Source: CAWAND01 sp963797485 (GTDB lineage Bacteria; Chloroflexota; Anaerolineae; Anaerolineales; E44-bin32). From it: a stretch of 64,000 nt of DNA. The translations under genes were made by a program, and so were the position numbers. Numbering within the stretch: position 1 is the first letter of the stretch; every line of letters starts with the position of its first letter. Below, one piece after another: positions 44,841 to 53,004 of this stretch. The stretch is taken from assembly GCA_963797485.1 (NCBI GenBank), contig CAWCPF010000001.1, positions 62,001-126,000 on the forward strand, in the 5' to 3' direction. The notes under the pieces are model-generated. The model saw only the letters and a program-made list of their open reading frames with translations, ran no database searches and was not told where the DNA came from.

Positions 44841-45623
44841 CTAGCCTTCCAGGGCCAGCATGACCGCAAATCGACCCGTTTGGCCATGCTCCCCCCGATG
44901 GGAAAACCAATCTTGAGTCTCGCAGGCCGTGCATATCCCACTGTATTCTATCTTCCGGGTGCCCTGGTCTTCAAGTTGATGCCGGTTGGCGGCCCACAAA
45001 TCGAGATTCGGGTTCTCCGGGTCGCCTGACAACAACTCATCGGCGGTGGATCCGAATGCCTCACGCACCTGGTGGGCGACTTCCGGGCCAACCGGATAGT
45101 GATGGGCGGCGATTGATGGACCAAGCCCCACGACCAGAGCCTGAGGCGAAGTTCCGAAGGCGCGCACCATCGTCTGAACCAGCCTGCCGGCCATGTTCTT
45201 GAGGGTGCCCTGCCAACCGGCATGGGCCACGCCGATGGCGCGTGTTTCCGGATCATAGGCCAGGATGGGCACACAATCGGCGAACCGCATCATCAAAGTC
45301 AAACCGGGGACGTTGGTCACCATGGCGTCGGCGCGCTCGGGCTCGTGACCATTCATCCGACCATGGGCGAGCACCACCCGGTCCGAGTGAATCTGCCACA
45401 CGTTGACCATGGCGTCTGTCGAGCTTCCGAACGCCTCCAGCAATCGCACGCGGTTGGCCGCCACACGCACCGGGTCGTCGCCAACTGAACCGCCCACATT
45501 CAGGGACTGGAAAGGACCGCGGCTTACCCCGCCGTGGCGGCTAAACACCGCATGTTTGAGCCCGGCCGTGTCAAGTGAATTAAATCGGAAGATGCGCAGC
45601 TCGCCCTGGTCTTCGATGGGCAT
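44841..45623 (-). CDS. pgeF: PgeF/YfiH-type multicopper-like (laccase-domain) protein
   Basis: 260 residues. The family is now known as cytoplasmic purine nucleoside phosphorylase / peptidoglycan editing factor (YfiH/YlmD). Metal-binding His/Cys motifs are present: VNVWQIHSDRV, MRFADCVPILAYD and GVAHAGWQGT, plus GPSIAAHHYPVG near the C-terminal third. First gene of the pgeF-yggS-yggT-yggU run. ATG 45623 begins 6 nt after an extended -10 (TGTTAGACT), so the transcript is probably leaderless. Confidence 0.92.
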   Translation of the reverse strand: MPIEDQGELRIFRFNSLDTAGLKHAVFSRHGGVSRGPFQSLNVGGSVGDDPVRVAANRVRLLEAFGSSTDAMVNVWQIHSDRVVLAHGRMNGHEPERADAMVTNVPGLTLMMRFADCVPILAYDPETRAIGVAHAGWQGTLKNMAGRLVQTMVRAFGTSPQALVVGLGPSIAAHHYPVGPEVAHQVREAFGSTADELLSGDPENPNLDLWAANRHQLEDQGTRKIEYSGICTACETQDWFSHRGEHGQTGRFAVMLALEG

Positions 45624-45629
45624 GTGGCC

Positions 45630-45638
45630 AGTCTAACA
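45630..45638 (-). promoter_or_regulatory. Extended -10 promoter of pgeF
   Basis: TGT TAGACT on the minus strand (45638-45630), with the ATG 6 nt downstream. No clear -35. Confidence 0.35.
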
Positions 45639-45678
45639 TGCCGCCCCGGCATGGTCTAGCCGGGGCGACCGCGGGGGA

Positions 45679-46645
45679 TCAGCCCAGACCGGCCGCGGCG
45701 AGTTTGGCGGTCACCAGGGCTCGCGTCTCGGCCATCGAATTCCTCGATGTAGGGATAGGCAAGCCACACGTTCATCAGGCCGAACAAACCGCCGGTAAGC
45801 GTCCGCAGGAAGGGCGTGCTCTCGCGGAGCGGCAGCAGCGCAGAGATAACGGGCAACGGAATCGCCGAAAGCAGCTGCGTGCCCCCGTCCAAGGCAATCG
45901 GGACAAGTCCGATAAGAAACCACAGCCAGATTGGAACGGGCTTGACGCGCTGCCGGACGGCGCTGAATGCAAGCCCAGACAGGAATATGCCCCCGTAGAT
46001 GGCGATATCTCGCTCGCACAGGGCCACCTTGTAACCGACGGCCGGGTTCCCCAGGAAGGCCCTGGCGGCCAGGTAATCGTTCTCGTCGATACCTGTCGCC
46101 TGACCAAAGTTGATAAAGTCCGTTCCGGCCAGCGCCCGCGGGTACGCCGGCTGTTCGCCGAACAAGAACCATGATCGAAACGCCAGTTGGTGGCACAGCG
46201 GAGAATAGGCGGTGTAAATCCAGCGCGCCTGACGCTCGAGGCCGACATGCATCAGGGTCGGGGCGATGAAGGGCATGCCGACGTAAATCAGCACCAACAG
46301 GTTGAATGCCGCCAGCCAATGACGTGCGAAAAAGAGCAGCCCACGGTTGAGGCGAATGGCCTGAGGGCGGCCGACCCCGCGGGCCATGTTTTCATGCTTA
46401 GCCAGCCCGGCCTGGGCAGCTTGAAGGGCCACCCTTAAGTCCACCTCGCCGAACGGTGCCCTGAGGATGTACGGCCCAATCTCGACCACGGGAACCTGTT
46501 CGCCAAATCTCGCCGCCAGGCTCGGCTCGGCTTCGATATCCACCTCTATCAGTGTGTGGGGCACGACGTCCTGCAGGGCGGCCAGATGATCTCGAGCCTG
46601 GTCACACAATTCGCAGTCCGCCTTGGAGAACAGGGTCACACGCAC
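45679..46645 (-). CDS. Glutaredoxin-like domain fused to DUF2085 membrane protein, frameshift near the end
   Basis: About 320 residues. Residues 1-78 are a DUF836/glutaredoxin-like thiol domain (MRVTLFSKADCELCDQARDH with a CELC active site). The rest is a DUF2085 membrane domain with about five helices and the family cysteine/His motif AYSPLCHQLAFRSWFLFGEQ, ALCERDIAIYGGIF and LDGGTQLL. A frame change near 45735 gives the end MAETRALVTAKLAAAGLG and a stop at 45679. Start GTG 46645 follows the TlpA stop by one base. Its place after tlpA-ccdA suggests electron transfer across the membrane. Confidence 0.83.
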
Positions 46646-46646
46646 G

Positions 46647-47237
46647 TCATCCCCCCAACCCCAGAGCCGCCAGATTGTGATCGAGCTGTCCCTCGGTCAT
46701 GACCCCGATCTGGACGGCCCGGATAACGCCCTGCCGATCGATGAAATAACTGGAGGGATACCCCCGCACCTGATAGAGGCGCTGCACCGAGGCGGATGGA
46801 TCGAGCAACAACGGGAATGTCAACCCGAGCTCCTGTCCGAAGGCCGCCACGTCACCGGCTGGCTCATCGAAATCCACGGCCAGGACCTGCAGGCCATCCG
46901 CCGCATAGCGCTCGTAGCGGGCTTGGATGGCTGGCATTTCGAGGCGGCAGGGTTCACACCAGGTCGCCCAGAAATTGATCAGCAGGGGGCGGCCCAGGAA
47001 GTCCCCGGTCCCCATGGTCCTTCCATCGGCCGTGGTCAGCGTGAAATCAGGCGCCGGGGCGCCCTCGAGCGGCGCCGAAGCCTCCCCGGCGGCGGCCGCC
47101 GGCGCCCGGGAAGCCAGTCCAGGGATCCCCCAGCCCGCGACCAATCCGATGGCGGCAATTAGCAAGACAACCGCCGCCAGGCGCGGACCAGGGCGTCCCG
47201 GTTGAGCATCGGCATGAGGTGCAGTCGGCCCGGTCAT
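46647..47237 (-). CDS. TlpA/ResA-like membrane-anchored thioredoxin
   Basis: 196 residues. One N-terminal anchor (RLAAVVLLIAAIGLVAGWG), an Ala-rich linker and a thioredoxin fold facing outward: APAPDFTLTTADG, LLINFWATWCEPCRLEMPAI with a WCEPC active site, and GYPSSYFIDRQGVI carrying the cis-proline. Such proteins reduce disulfides of cytochrome c apoproteins or other exported proteins and take electrons from CcdA, encoded just upstream. ATG 47237 overlaps the ccdA stop as ATGA. Confidence 0.92.
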   Translation of the reverse strand: MTGPTAPHADAQPGRPGPRLAAVVLLIAAIGLVAGWGIPGLASRAPAAAAGEASAPLEGAPAPDFTLTTADGRTMGTGDFLGRPLLINFWATWCEPCRLEMPAIQARYERYAADGLQVLAVDFDEPAGDVAAFGQELGLTFPLLLDPSASVQRLYQVRGYPSSYFIDRQGVIRAVQIGVMTEGQLDHNLAALGLGG

Positions 47238-47956
47238 AGCCCCAGGTTTATAAAGAACCCGAAACGCGCCAGTTGTTCCAGCGTGCCCAGGAACAGCATC
47301 ACACCCACCACAACCATCAGCGCGCCGGTGGCCAAAGAGATGCCGCGCACTAACCCTTGTCGCGCGCGCAGCAGCTCTGTGATCCGCCCAATCCCCAGAG
47401 CAGTAAGCAGGAAGGGAATGGCCAGGCCGATCGAGTAGGCCGTCATGAGGATGACACCCAGACGCAGGTTGGCCGAGTTGAGCGCCAGGGTGAGGACGGC
47501 TCCGAGCACCGGTCCGACGCAGGGCGCCCACCCGGCCGAGAAGAAGACCCCCATCATAGCCGATGACAAGTATCCGAGACTTGGGTCGGGGCGCTCGTGC
47601 CTGCGCACGTCGTAGTCGAGAAACGGGAGGTGAATGATCCCCATGGTATGCAGGCCGAAGATCACGACCACCACCCCTCCAATCTTGGCCAACCAGCCGC
47701 GAAGGTCATACAACAAGGCCCCGATCAAGGATGCAGCCGCACCGAGAATGATGAAAACCAGACTAAAACCGACGACGAAAGCCACGCCGTGCGAGAATGT
47801 CACCCAGCGATTTTCGACGACCTGACCTTCGATGGTCACTGACCGGCCGCCGAGATAGCCAATGTAAGCCGGCAGGAGGGCCAGCACACAAGGGGACAGG
47901 ATCGACGCCATGCCGGCAAGCAATGCGAGCCATACGGTGACATTGGCGGGGTCCAT
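47234..47956 (-). CDS. ccdA: CcdA/DsbD-like thiol transporter
   Basis: 240 residues with six membrane helices. The two redox-active cysteines lie in the typical places: GMASILSPCVLALLPAYIGY and FFSAGWAPCVGPVLGAVL. It carries electrons from cytoplasmic thioredoxin to outside partners such as the adjacent TlpA. Start ATG 47956, GGAGG 4 nt upstream; an upstream open stretch lacks a ribosome site. Confidence 0.93.
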   Translation of the reverse strand: MDPANVTVWLALLAGMASILSPCVLALLPAYIGYLGGRSVTIEGQVVENRWVTFSHGVAFVVGFSLVFIILGAAASLIGALLYDLRGWLAKIGGVVVVIFGLHTMGIIHLPFLDYDVRRHERPDPSLGYLSSAMMGVFFSAGWAPCVGPVLGAVLTLALNSANLRLGVILMTAYSIGLAIPFLLTALGIGRITELLRARQGLVRGISLATGALMVVVGVMLFLGTLEQLARFGFFINLGL

Positions 47957-48101
47957 AAAACCTCCAGGATGATGACTGCGGTGCCGCCCGTTTGGCGAGA
48001 CGCCTGTCAGCACCTGCCCAGGTGAAGGATAACGGATTGCCCTGCGGCCGACAAGAAAGGATGGCCGTGGCCACACACTGCGGCCGATTCCAATCAGGGA
48101 T

Positions 48102-48122
48102 CATCTCAGCCTGGCTGAGATG
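48102..48122. repeat. Perfect 21-bp palindrome between the MFS gene and ccdA
   Basis: CATCTCAGCC-T-GGCTGAGATG, 10-bp arms around one base, 146 bp before the ccdA ATG and 55 bp after the MFS stop. No U tract follows on the minus strand. It may be an operator or a weak terminator. The rest of the 220-bp gap shows no gene. Confidence 0.5.
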
Positions 48123-48176
48123 GATTAAGCAAGCCTTGCGCGATTCGGCCGGGGCGCCAATCTGCACACGGGCCAA

Positions 48177-49481
48177 TCAGGCGCCGGTCTGGGCCGCCTG
48201 CAGCTTTCGTTCGCCGGCCGCCCTGGCCTCCAGCTCCCGGCGGAGCACATCGATGTCTCTAGGGACAAAGTAGGCTGCAAGCGCCAGGAACACCGAAGTC
48301 AGCACCCAAGCCACGACCGAGATCTCCAGAATCGCCTGCCCCAGGCTGGCTTGGACCGCCAGATAGCCTGCCAGAAGCGGCGCCAAAGCAGCCCCGCCAT
48401 TTTCGATGAAGTACTGAACGGCCAGCGCCGTGCTCCGGACCTCCGGCAGGGTGACATCGTAGACCGTCGAAACCACGTTGGGAGATGAAAACGGAATGAA
48501 CAGGGCCGTGACGCTCAGCATCCCCATGAACAAGAGCTTCTGGTTCGAGGGGACGAGCATGGTCAAAGTGAGCAAGACCGCCCCGATCAGCACGGCCGAC
48601 GTGGCCACGATCAGCCGGCCTCTCCGTGTCCGGCGGAACACAGCATCCCCGAGTGCGCCCCCCACAAAATAACCCGCTGATAGCACCAGAATGGCCACGG
48701 CCATAGTGGTGAACACGTCCTGGCTGGAGTAGCCGCGCTCGGTCTCCAGATAGCGGAAGAACCAGTACGTGATGACATTCCACGGAAACACACCCACAAA
48801 GCCCTGGGCGAACATCATCAGCAGGCTCGGTTTGCGAAACAGCCCCAGCGCAACCCGTCGATCGAACCGATAAACCCCGATCGTCTCGAGGCTGGCCAGT
48901 TCGGGCTCACTGTTCCCGCGAGGAGAGTCTTTCACGACCAGGAGAATCACGACCGCAAGCACAATGCCGAGACCGCCGGTGAAGTAGAAGACGGCCCGCC
49001 AGCCAATCAGTCCGCCCAGCATGGTCGCTAGAATCAAACCCAACATGTAACCCATGGGCTGTGAGAGCTGGAGCAGGCCGTAGACCCGTCCCCTCAACTC
49101 CGGGCCGAAGTAGTCGGCCACCAGGCTGTACAACCCCGGATAGCTCGAGTCGTCGATGCCGGTCGTCGCTCGCGTCATGAGGAACGTGCGGTAGGTCGGA
49201 GCGATGGCGCTCAGCCAAGTGGTCGACCCCCAAATGAACGAAGCCAGAGCCAGGAGTTTGGGCCGGGCAAAACGGTCATACAAATAGCCCCATATCGGAT
49301 ACATGATGGCGCCGACCAACAGCGCGCCGGTGAAGACCGCACCCATTTGCAGTTCGTCGATCCCAAATGTGTTCATGATGGGGGTGGTCAGGGGGCCGAT
49401 CAGCAGCTTGTCGGATTGATGCAGGAGCATGAAGGCAAAGAAGACCCCGACGACAGTCCATCGGTATCGGCCAGTTTTCAT
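48177..49481 (-). CDS. Major facilitator superfamily transporter
   Basis: 434 residues with twelve predicted helices. The MFS loop 2-3 motif is seen as GYLYDRFARPKLLALAS, and a related loop as GDAVFRRTRRGRLIVA. A conserved DDSSYPGLYSLVADYF and GFVGVFPWNVITYWFF recall sialate/sugar-acid or glycerol-type carriers, but the substrate cannot be named. The N-terminus LLHQSDKLLIGPL has charges in helix 1. ATG 49481 with AAGGA 7 nt upstream. The next gene downstream is ccdA after a 220-bp gap. Confidence 0.88.
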   Translation of the reverse strand: MKTGRYRWTVVGVFFAFMLLHQSDKLLIGPLTTPIMNTFGIDELQMGAVFTGALLVGAIMYPIWGYLYDRFARPKLLALASFIWGSTTWLSAIAPTYRTFLMTRATTGIDDSSYPGLYSLVADYFGPELRGRVYGLLQLSQPMGYMLGLILATMLGGLIGWRAVFYFTGGLGIVLAVVILLVVKDSPRGNSEPELASLETIGVYRFDRRVALGLFRKPSLLMMFAQGFVGVFPWNVITYWFFRYLETERGYSSQDVFTTMAVAILVLSAGYFVGGALGDAVFRRTRRGRLIVATSAVLIGAVLLTLTMLVPSNQKLLFMGMLSVTALFIPFSSPNVVSTVYDVTLPEVRSTALAVQYFIENGGAALAPLLAGYLAVQASLGQAILEISVVAWVLTSVFLALAAYFVPRDIDVLRRELEARAAGERKLQAAQTGA

Positions 49482-49498
49482 GTCACCGTCCTTGGCCG

Positions 49499-50014
49499 TC
49501 AGGCCTGGCGGCGGCCCACGTGAGGCTGATGTCCGGATTCGGCCTCGGGCGATTGGCTGAGCAGCTGCACGGCGTGGGGGAGGGCCGGCAAGATGACGGC
49601 CAGGTTCTCCCTTGCGGCCTTGGGGGAGCCGGGGAGATTAACAATAAGCGTCCGGCCTCGCAAGCCTGCCTGGGCTCGCGACAACATGGCATGCGGCGTC
49701 AGATGCAAACTCGCCGCCCGCATCGCCTCGGCCATCCCCGGCGCCAGGCGATCGCACACCGCCAGTGTGGCTTCCGGCGCGCGATCGCGAGGCGAGAATC
49801 CAGTCCCGCCGGTCGTGAGAACCAGATCGACCTGATCCCCATCGGCGAGCTCGATCAATGCGGCCTGGATGCCGTCTTCATCGTCGGCAATGACCGTCGG
49901 ACCTTGGACCTCCCATCCCTTGCCGGCCAGGATGTCACGGACGACCGGGCCGGACTCATCCGGTCGTTGGCCCCGGGCACTTCGATCCGAGATGGTCAGC
50001 ACCGCCGCCCTCAT
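49499..50014 (-). CDS. mog: MogA/MoaB-type molybdopterin adenylyltransferase
   Basis: 171 residues, single MoCF fold: AAVLTISDRSARGQRPDESG, VDLVLTTGGTGFSPRDRAPEA and GRTLIVNLPGSPKAA. The enzyme activates molybdopterin with ATP for metal insertion by MoeA (encoded at 1963-3213). The C-terminus (QSPEAESGHQPH) is the tail often seen in MogA-type proteins. Start ATG 50014 overlaps the stop of the acetyltransferase gene as ATGA. Confidence 0.9.
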   Translation of the reverse strand: MRAAVLTISDRSARGQRPDESGPVVRDILAGKGWEVQGPTVIADDEDGIQAALIELADGDQVDLVLTTGGTGFSPRDRAPEATLAVCDRLAPGMAEAMRAASLHLTPHAMLSRAQAGLRGRTLIVNLPGSPKAARENLAVILPALPHAVQLLSQSPEAESGHQPHVGRRQA

Positions 50015-50448
50015 TGGATCTCCTTTCCCATGACGTGCAAGGGCATGACTTCGCACCCCATGCCTTCGTAGAAAGCCACTGCCTCAGGGTTGTCATGCGT
50101 GACCAGCAGGTAGTACTTCAGACAACCCTTGGCTCGCAAGCGGGCCTCCACCGCCTCCATCAGGCGATGCCCGATTCCCTGCTTCCTGTGAGCGCGCCCA
50201 ACGGCCAGATGATAGACCACGCCTCGGCGGCCGTCGAAGCCGGCCATCACCGTGCCCACCAGCCGGCCGTTAGATTCGGCGACCAGGAACATGTCCGGAT
50301 CCCGTTCGAGCTTCTTGCGGATCTCGTCCGGCTCGTCGGAGCGAGACAGGTTCACGCCCGGCGCGGAGTTAAGCCACAGGCTGCGAGCCTGGTCGTAGTC
50401 GCGCTCGAACTCAAACGGCCTGATGTCCGTTGTGCTTCGATCCGGCAA
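50011..50448 (-). CDS. GNAT-family N-acetyltransferase (YpeA/RimI-like)
   Basis: 145 residues of GNAT fold: DMFLVAESNGRLVGTVMAGF, VVYHLAVGRAHRKQGIGHRL with the acetyl-CoA-binding RKQGIG, and THDNPEAVAFYEGMGCEVM. The acceptor is unknown. The start is TTG 50448, supported by AAAGGAG 6 nt upstream. Coupled to mog by ATGA overlap. Confidence 0.9.
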   Translation of the reverse strand: MPDRSTTDIRPFEFERDYDQARSLWLNSAPGVNLSRSDEPDEIRKKLERDPDMFLVAESNGRLVGTVMAGFDGRRGVVYHLAVGRAHRKQGIGHRLMEAVEARLRAKGCLKYYLLVTHDNPEAVAFYEGMGCEVMPLHVMGKEIQ

Positions 50449-50535
50449 TCCAGGCTCCTTTCGGCAATCAGGCGCCCCATGTGGGACGCCTGAGGGGTTT
50501 CCGACTACATCGGAGCGCCCGACCGTGCCGCTGGG

Positions 50536-52248
50536 CTACTCGGCTTCACCTCCGACCAGCTTCTTCCAATCGCCGTGGATGCCATCCTCGGTGACGCCGT
50601 AGTAGTAACGGATCTGTCCATTGTCGCGTTGGACCAGGTCGTAGCGCCGGCGGTTGCCGCGTTTTTGTTCTTTCAGCCTGCCGAGATCTCCTACCCATGT
50701 GATGTTGGCTGTGTGCCTGTCGGCGGGCAGCTGTTTGAATTCCGAAATCGCATAGTGCCACAGTCGCCGCGCCGAAGATTCGGTCACGTTCTTCACCACG
50801 TTGCCATTGCGCAGATCGCGCAGCGTGTAGTAGCGGGTGTTGTCGCGCTCTTCGACAGCCACGACTTCGACTCCGGTGCGCGGAGGCGCCACGCCGTGAT
50901 CGGGCTGCGGCAGGTCGTGGGCGACGGCCGGCTCATCGCCTTGGTCGCGCAGGACTAACTGCTTGATTTCGTCGCGCACCGCCAGTGCGGTTTCGGCTTC
51001 ATCACGCACGTAGATCTTGTTGTCATCCACAGCGTACGGCGGATCGCTGCCTCGCGGCACGAGGATGCGTATCACGGTCTTGCCGCGACTTTCCATCGAG
51101 TCGACCTGGCAGGCCGGCGGTGGGCTGATGCGCTTGGCGATTTCCTTCTGGAGCTTGCCGATGGCATCTTTGGGGTTGCTGACACCCACCGGAGGCTTGG
51201 ACGTGTCACCGTCCATCCCGATGTAAAGTGTCCCCCCATTGGTGTTGGCCATGGCGCACACGTCGGCGATGATCTCATACAGCTTCCCGCCTCGCGTGGT
51301 CATCGTCTCGTGGAAATCCTGAACGATTGAAGCCCCCTCCTCGACGGCTTGCTGGACGAAGTCCGGCGCCGGTTCGGATGTCGACGCGTAGCGGGGGCGA
51401 TGGCTGGCGAAATCATTGCTCTGGAACAGTTCGTACAGCGCCTCGAAGGACACGTCGTCGAGCATGACTTCGGTGGCGCGGTCTCCAACGCCGAGATTCT
51501 TCTTGTCCTTGGGATCGGTCGACAAGCGGTGAGCGTCAGAACCCTGGACGCAGTGCATCCGCCTCGGGTATTCCGGCTTGGTGCCGTTGAAAAACTGGGA
51601 CGTCGCCCGGCGGCCCTTCTGGTCCAGATCGGTCACTTCCAACGCATGCAGATGCGGATCCTGGGTGTAGGCGATCTTGGTCTGGCCCCCGAACCGGAAG
51701 CCGCGCATGGCCACCCCGTTGCTGGAGTTGGCGTGCGCCGCGATCACCAGGCCACCGGCCTCATTGATCACACGATAGGCCGTAAGCACATCGGCCGTCG
51801 CGCCCACCGTCGATGATCCATCATCCAGTTCGTCGGCCGGCACCTTGAGGTCCAGTAGCAGGTGTTCCAGCTCGCGCACCGACTTCTCAGGCGAGAAGAT
51901 GCCCAGGATATGAAAACCAAACGTGGCCGTGAACTCGAATCCGGGCAGCACCAGGGTTTCCTTCAACAGAGTCTGGAACTCTTTGAGATTGGCCCGCTCC
52001 GGATCCGTCAGGCGCTCCAGGCTCTCCAGGAGCTGGAGCCGTTCGAGCTCCTCGCGCATACGCCGGTAGCCGGCCACGGTGTTGTGGTCAGCGAAGGCGA
52101 TGATGTCGAGGCCTCGGGAGCGACTCCGGCGCAAGATGTCAAGGTACGAGACTTTTGGTTCCTGGTAATCGTTGGAAGCGGGCGTATGAAGATGCAAGTC
52201 CATCAACCGCCATTGGCGCGCAGACTTGCGTTGAGCATTTTTAGACAC
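50536..52248 (-). CDS. PHP phosphoesterase domain fused to AlbA_2 (Schlafen-like) domain
   Basis: 570 residues. Residues about 15-265 form a PHP domain: MDLHLHTPASNDYQ, IIAFADHNTVAGYR, LVIAAHANSSNGVAM and CVQGSDAHRLS supply the metal His/Asp/Glu ligands for a phosphoesterase or nuclease. Residues about 310-420 form an AlbA_2 domain: MANTNGGTLYIGMDGD, VIRILVPRGSDPPYAVDD and IYVRDEAETA. A C-terminal third is charged and unassigned. Such a combination suggests nucleic-acid-linked phosphoester cleavage, possibly regulatory or defensive; untested. The start is GTG 52248 with only a weak ribosome site. It stands alone between mog/GNAT and a receiver gene. Confidence 0.82.
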   Translation of the reverse strand: MSKNAQRKSARQWRLMDLHLHTPASNDYQEPKVSYLDILRRSRSRGLDIIAFADHNTVAGYRRMREELERLQLLESLERLTDPERANLKEFQTLLKETLVLPGFEFTATFGFHILGIFSPEKSVRELEHLLLDLKVPADELDDGSSTVGATADVLTAYRVINEAGGLVIAAHANSSNGVAMRGFRFGGQTKIAYTQDPHLHALEVTDLDQKGRRATSQFFNGTKPEYPRRMHCVQGSDAHRLSTDPKDKKNLGVGDRATEVMLDDVSFEALYELFQSNDFASHRPRYASTSEPAPDFVQQAVEEGASIVQDFHETMTTRGGKLYEIIADVCAMANTNGGTLYIGMDGDTSKPPVGVSNPKDAIGKLQKEIAKRISPPPACQVDSMESRGKTVIRILVPRGSDPPYAVDDNKIYVRDEAETALAVRDEIKQLVLRDQGDEPAVAHDLPQPDHGVAPPRTGVEVVAVEERDNTRYYTLRDLRNGNVVKNVTESSARRLWHYAISEFKQLPADRHTANITWVGDLGRLKEQKRGNRRRYDLVQRDNGQIRYYYGVTEDGIHGDWKKLVGGEAE

Positions 52249-52290
52249 TAACTGAACTCTTTCTGTGCGGGTTTGCTTTGCCGACCAGGG

Positions 52291-52653
52291 CTATTCCCCG
52301 CCTAATTGATGTTTGATGGTCGCCAGCAGCCTGTCCGGATCGTATGGCTTCATGAGGAAGTCCGACGCACCGGCAGCTTCGCACTCGCTGGCCAAATTCA
52401 TTCCGGACGTCATGATCACGGGCATACTCAGCCGCGGATCCCCAGACCGCTTCAGGTCGCCCAGGATCTGCAGCCCGTCGCTGTTGCCTATGAAGACATC
52501 CATGAGGACGACGTCCGGCCTTTGCGCTTCAAGCATCTCAAGCATGCCAGCTTTCGACGAGGCTTGATAAACCTGGTATCCATCCAACTCGAGCAGGGTC
52601 GTCAAGAGTGAGGTCATGGTCACATCGTCGTCAACGATCAGGACAGTCGCCAT
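52291..52653 (-). CDS. Stand-alone response regulator receiver
   Basis: 120 residues, a single CheY-like domain: acidic pair in VLIVDDDVTMT, phosphoacceptor Asp in DVVLMDVFIGNSDG, Thr/Ser in PVIMTSGM and Lys in DFLMKPYD. There is no output domain and no histidine kinase nearby, so it may feed a phosphorelay or act by protein contact. ATG 52653 with GAAGG just upstream. The PHP-AlbA_2 gene follows after 42 bp. Confidence 0.93.
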   Translation of the reverse strand: MATVLIVDDDVTMTSLLTTLLELDGYQVYQASSKAGMLEMLEAQRPDVVLMDVFIGNSDGLQILGDLKRSGDPRLSMPVIMTSGMNLASECEAAGASDFLMKPYDPDRLLATIKHQLGGE

Positions 52654-52680
52654 GCACCTTCAACCCCACAACCCCCCGAA

Positions 52681-52706
52681 CTGTGCGCAACTGGCCGCAC
52701 AGTATA
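52681..52706 (-). promoter_or_regulatory. -10 box and inverted repeat in front of the receiver gene
   Basis: TATACT on the minus strand (52706-52701) followed by CTGTGCG (52702-52696) / CGCACAG (52687-52681) with an 8-bp spacer, covering the predicted start of transcription. A candidate operator. The remaining 52707-52957 holds only a doubtful small plus-strand frame. Confidence 0.4.
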
Positions 52707-52791
52707 CATGGAGATGAGAAAACCCGCCGCCAGGTTGCGCGCCGGTTTCACGTTTGTAAAACTCTGCTGCGAAACACAAGGAGGGAGCACT

Positions 52792-53004
52792 ATGCGCAGG
52801 GGCCCGGCGTGGACGAGGCGGCCAGCCTCATGCAGGATTGCCTGTGTCCAGCCAGTGATCACTTGTTCTGATAACAACGGGCCCATTCTACCACGTTCCG
52901 GCGATTTCTGGAATTGGCCTGCCCCCAAGCCCAATGGCTATACGAAAGCCGCGGAGGTCATGCAAACCCTAAATCGGCCGCCCCGTTCAACGGAAGCCGC
53001 ATAA
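52792..53004 (+). CDS. Doubtful small ORF with strong ribosome site
   Basis: 70 codons from ATG 52792 with AAGGAGG 7 nt upstream, in the otherwise empty gap between the receiver and metallo-beta-lactamase genes. The predicted product is basic at the start and has no recognisable domain or membrane helix. Its last 47 bases overlap the opposite gene. The perfect ribosome site is the only support. Confidence 0.25.
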   Translation: MRRGPAWTRRPASCRIACVQPVITCSDNNGPILPRSGDFWNWPAPKPNGYTKAAEVMQTLNRPPRSTEAA

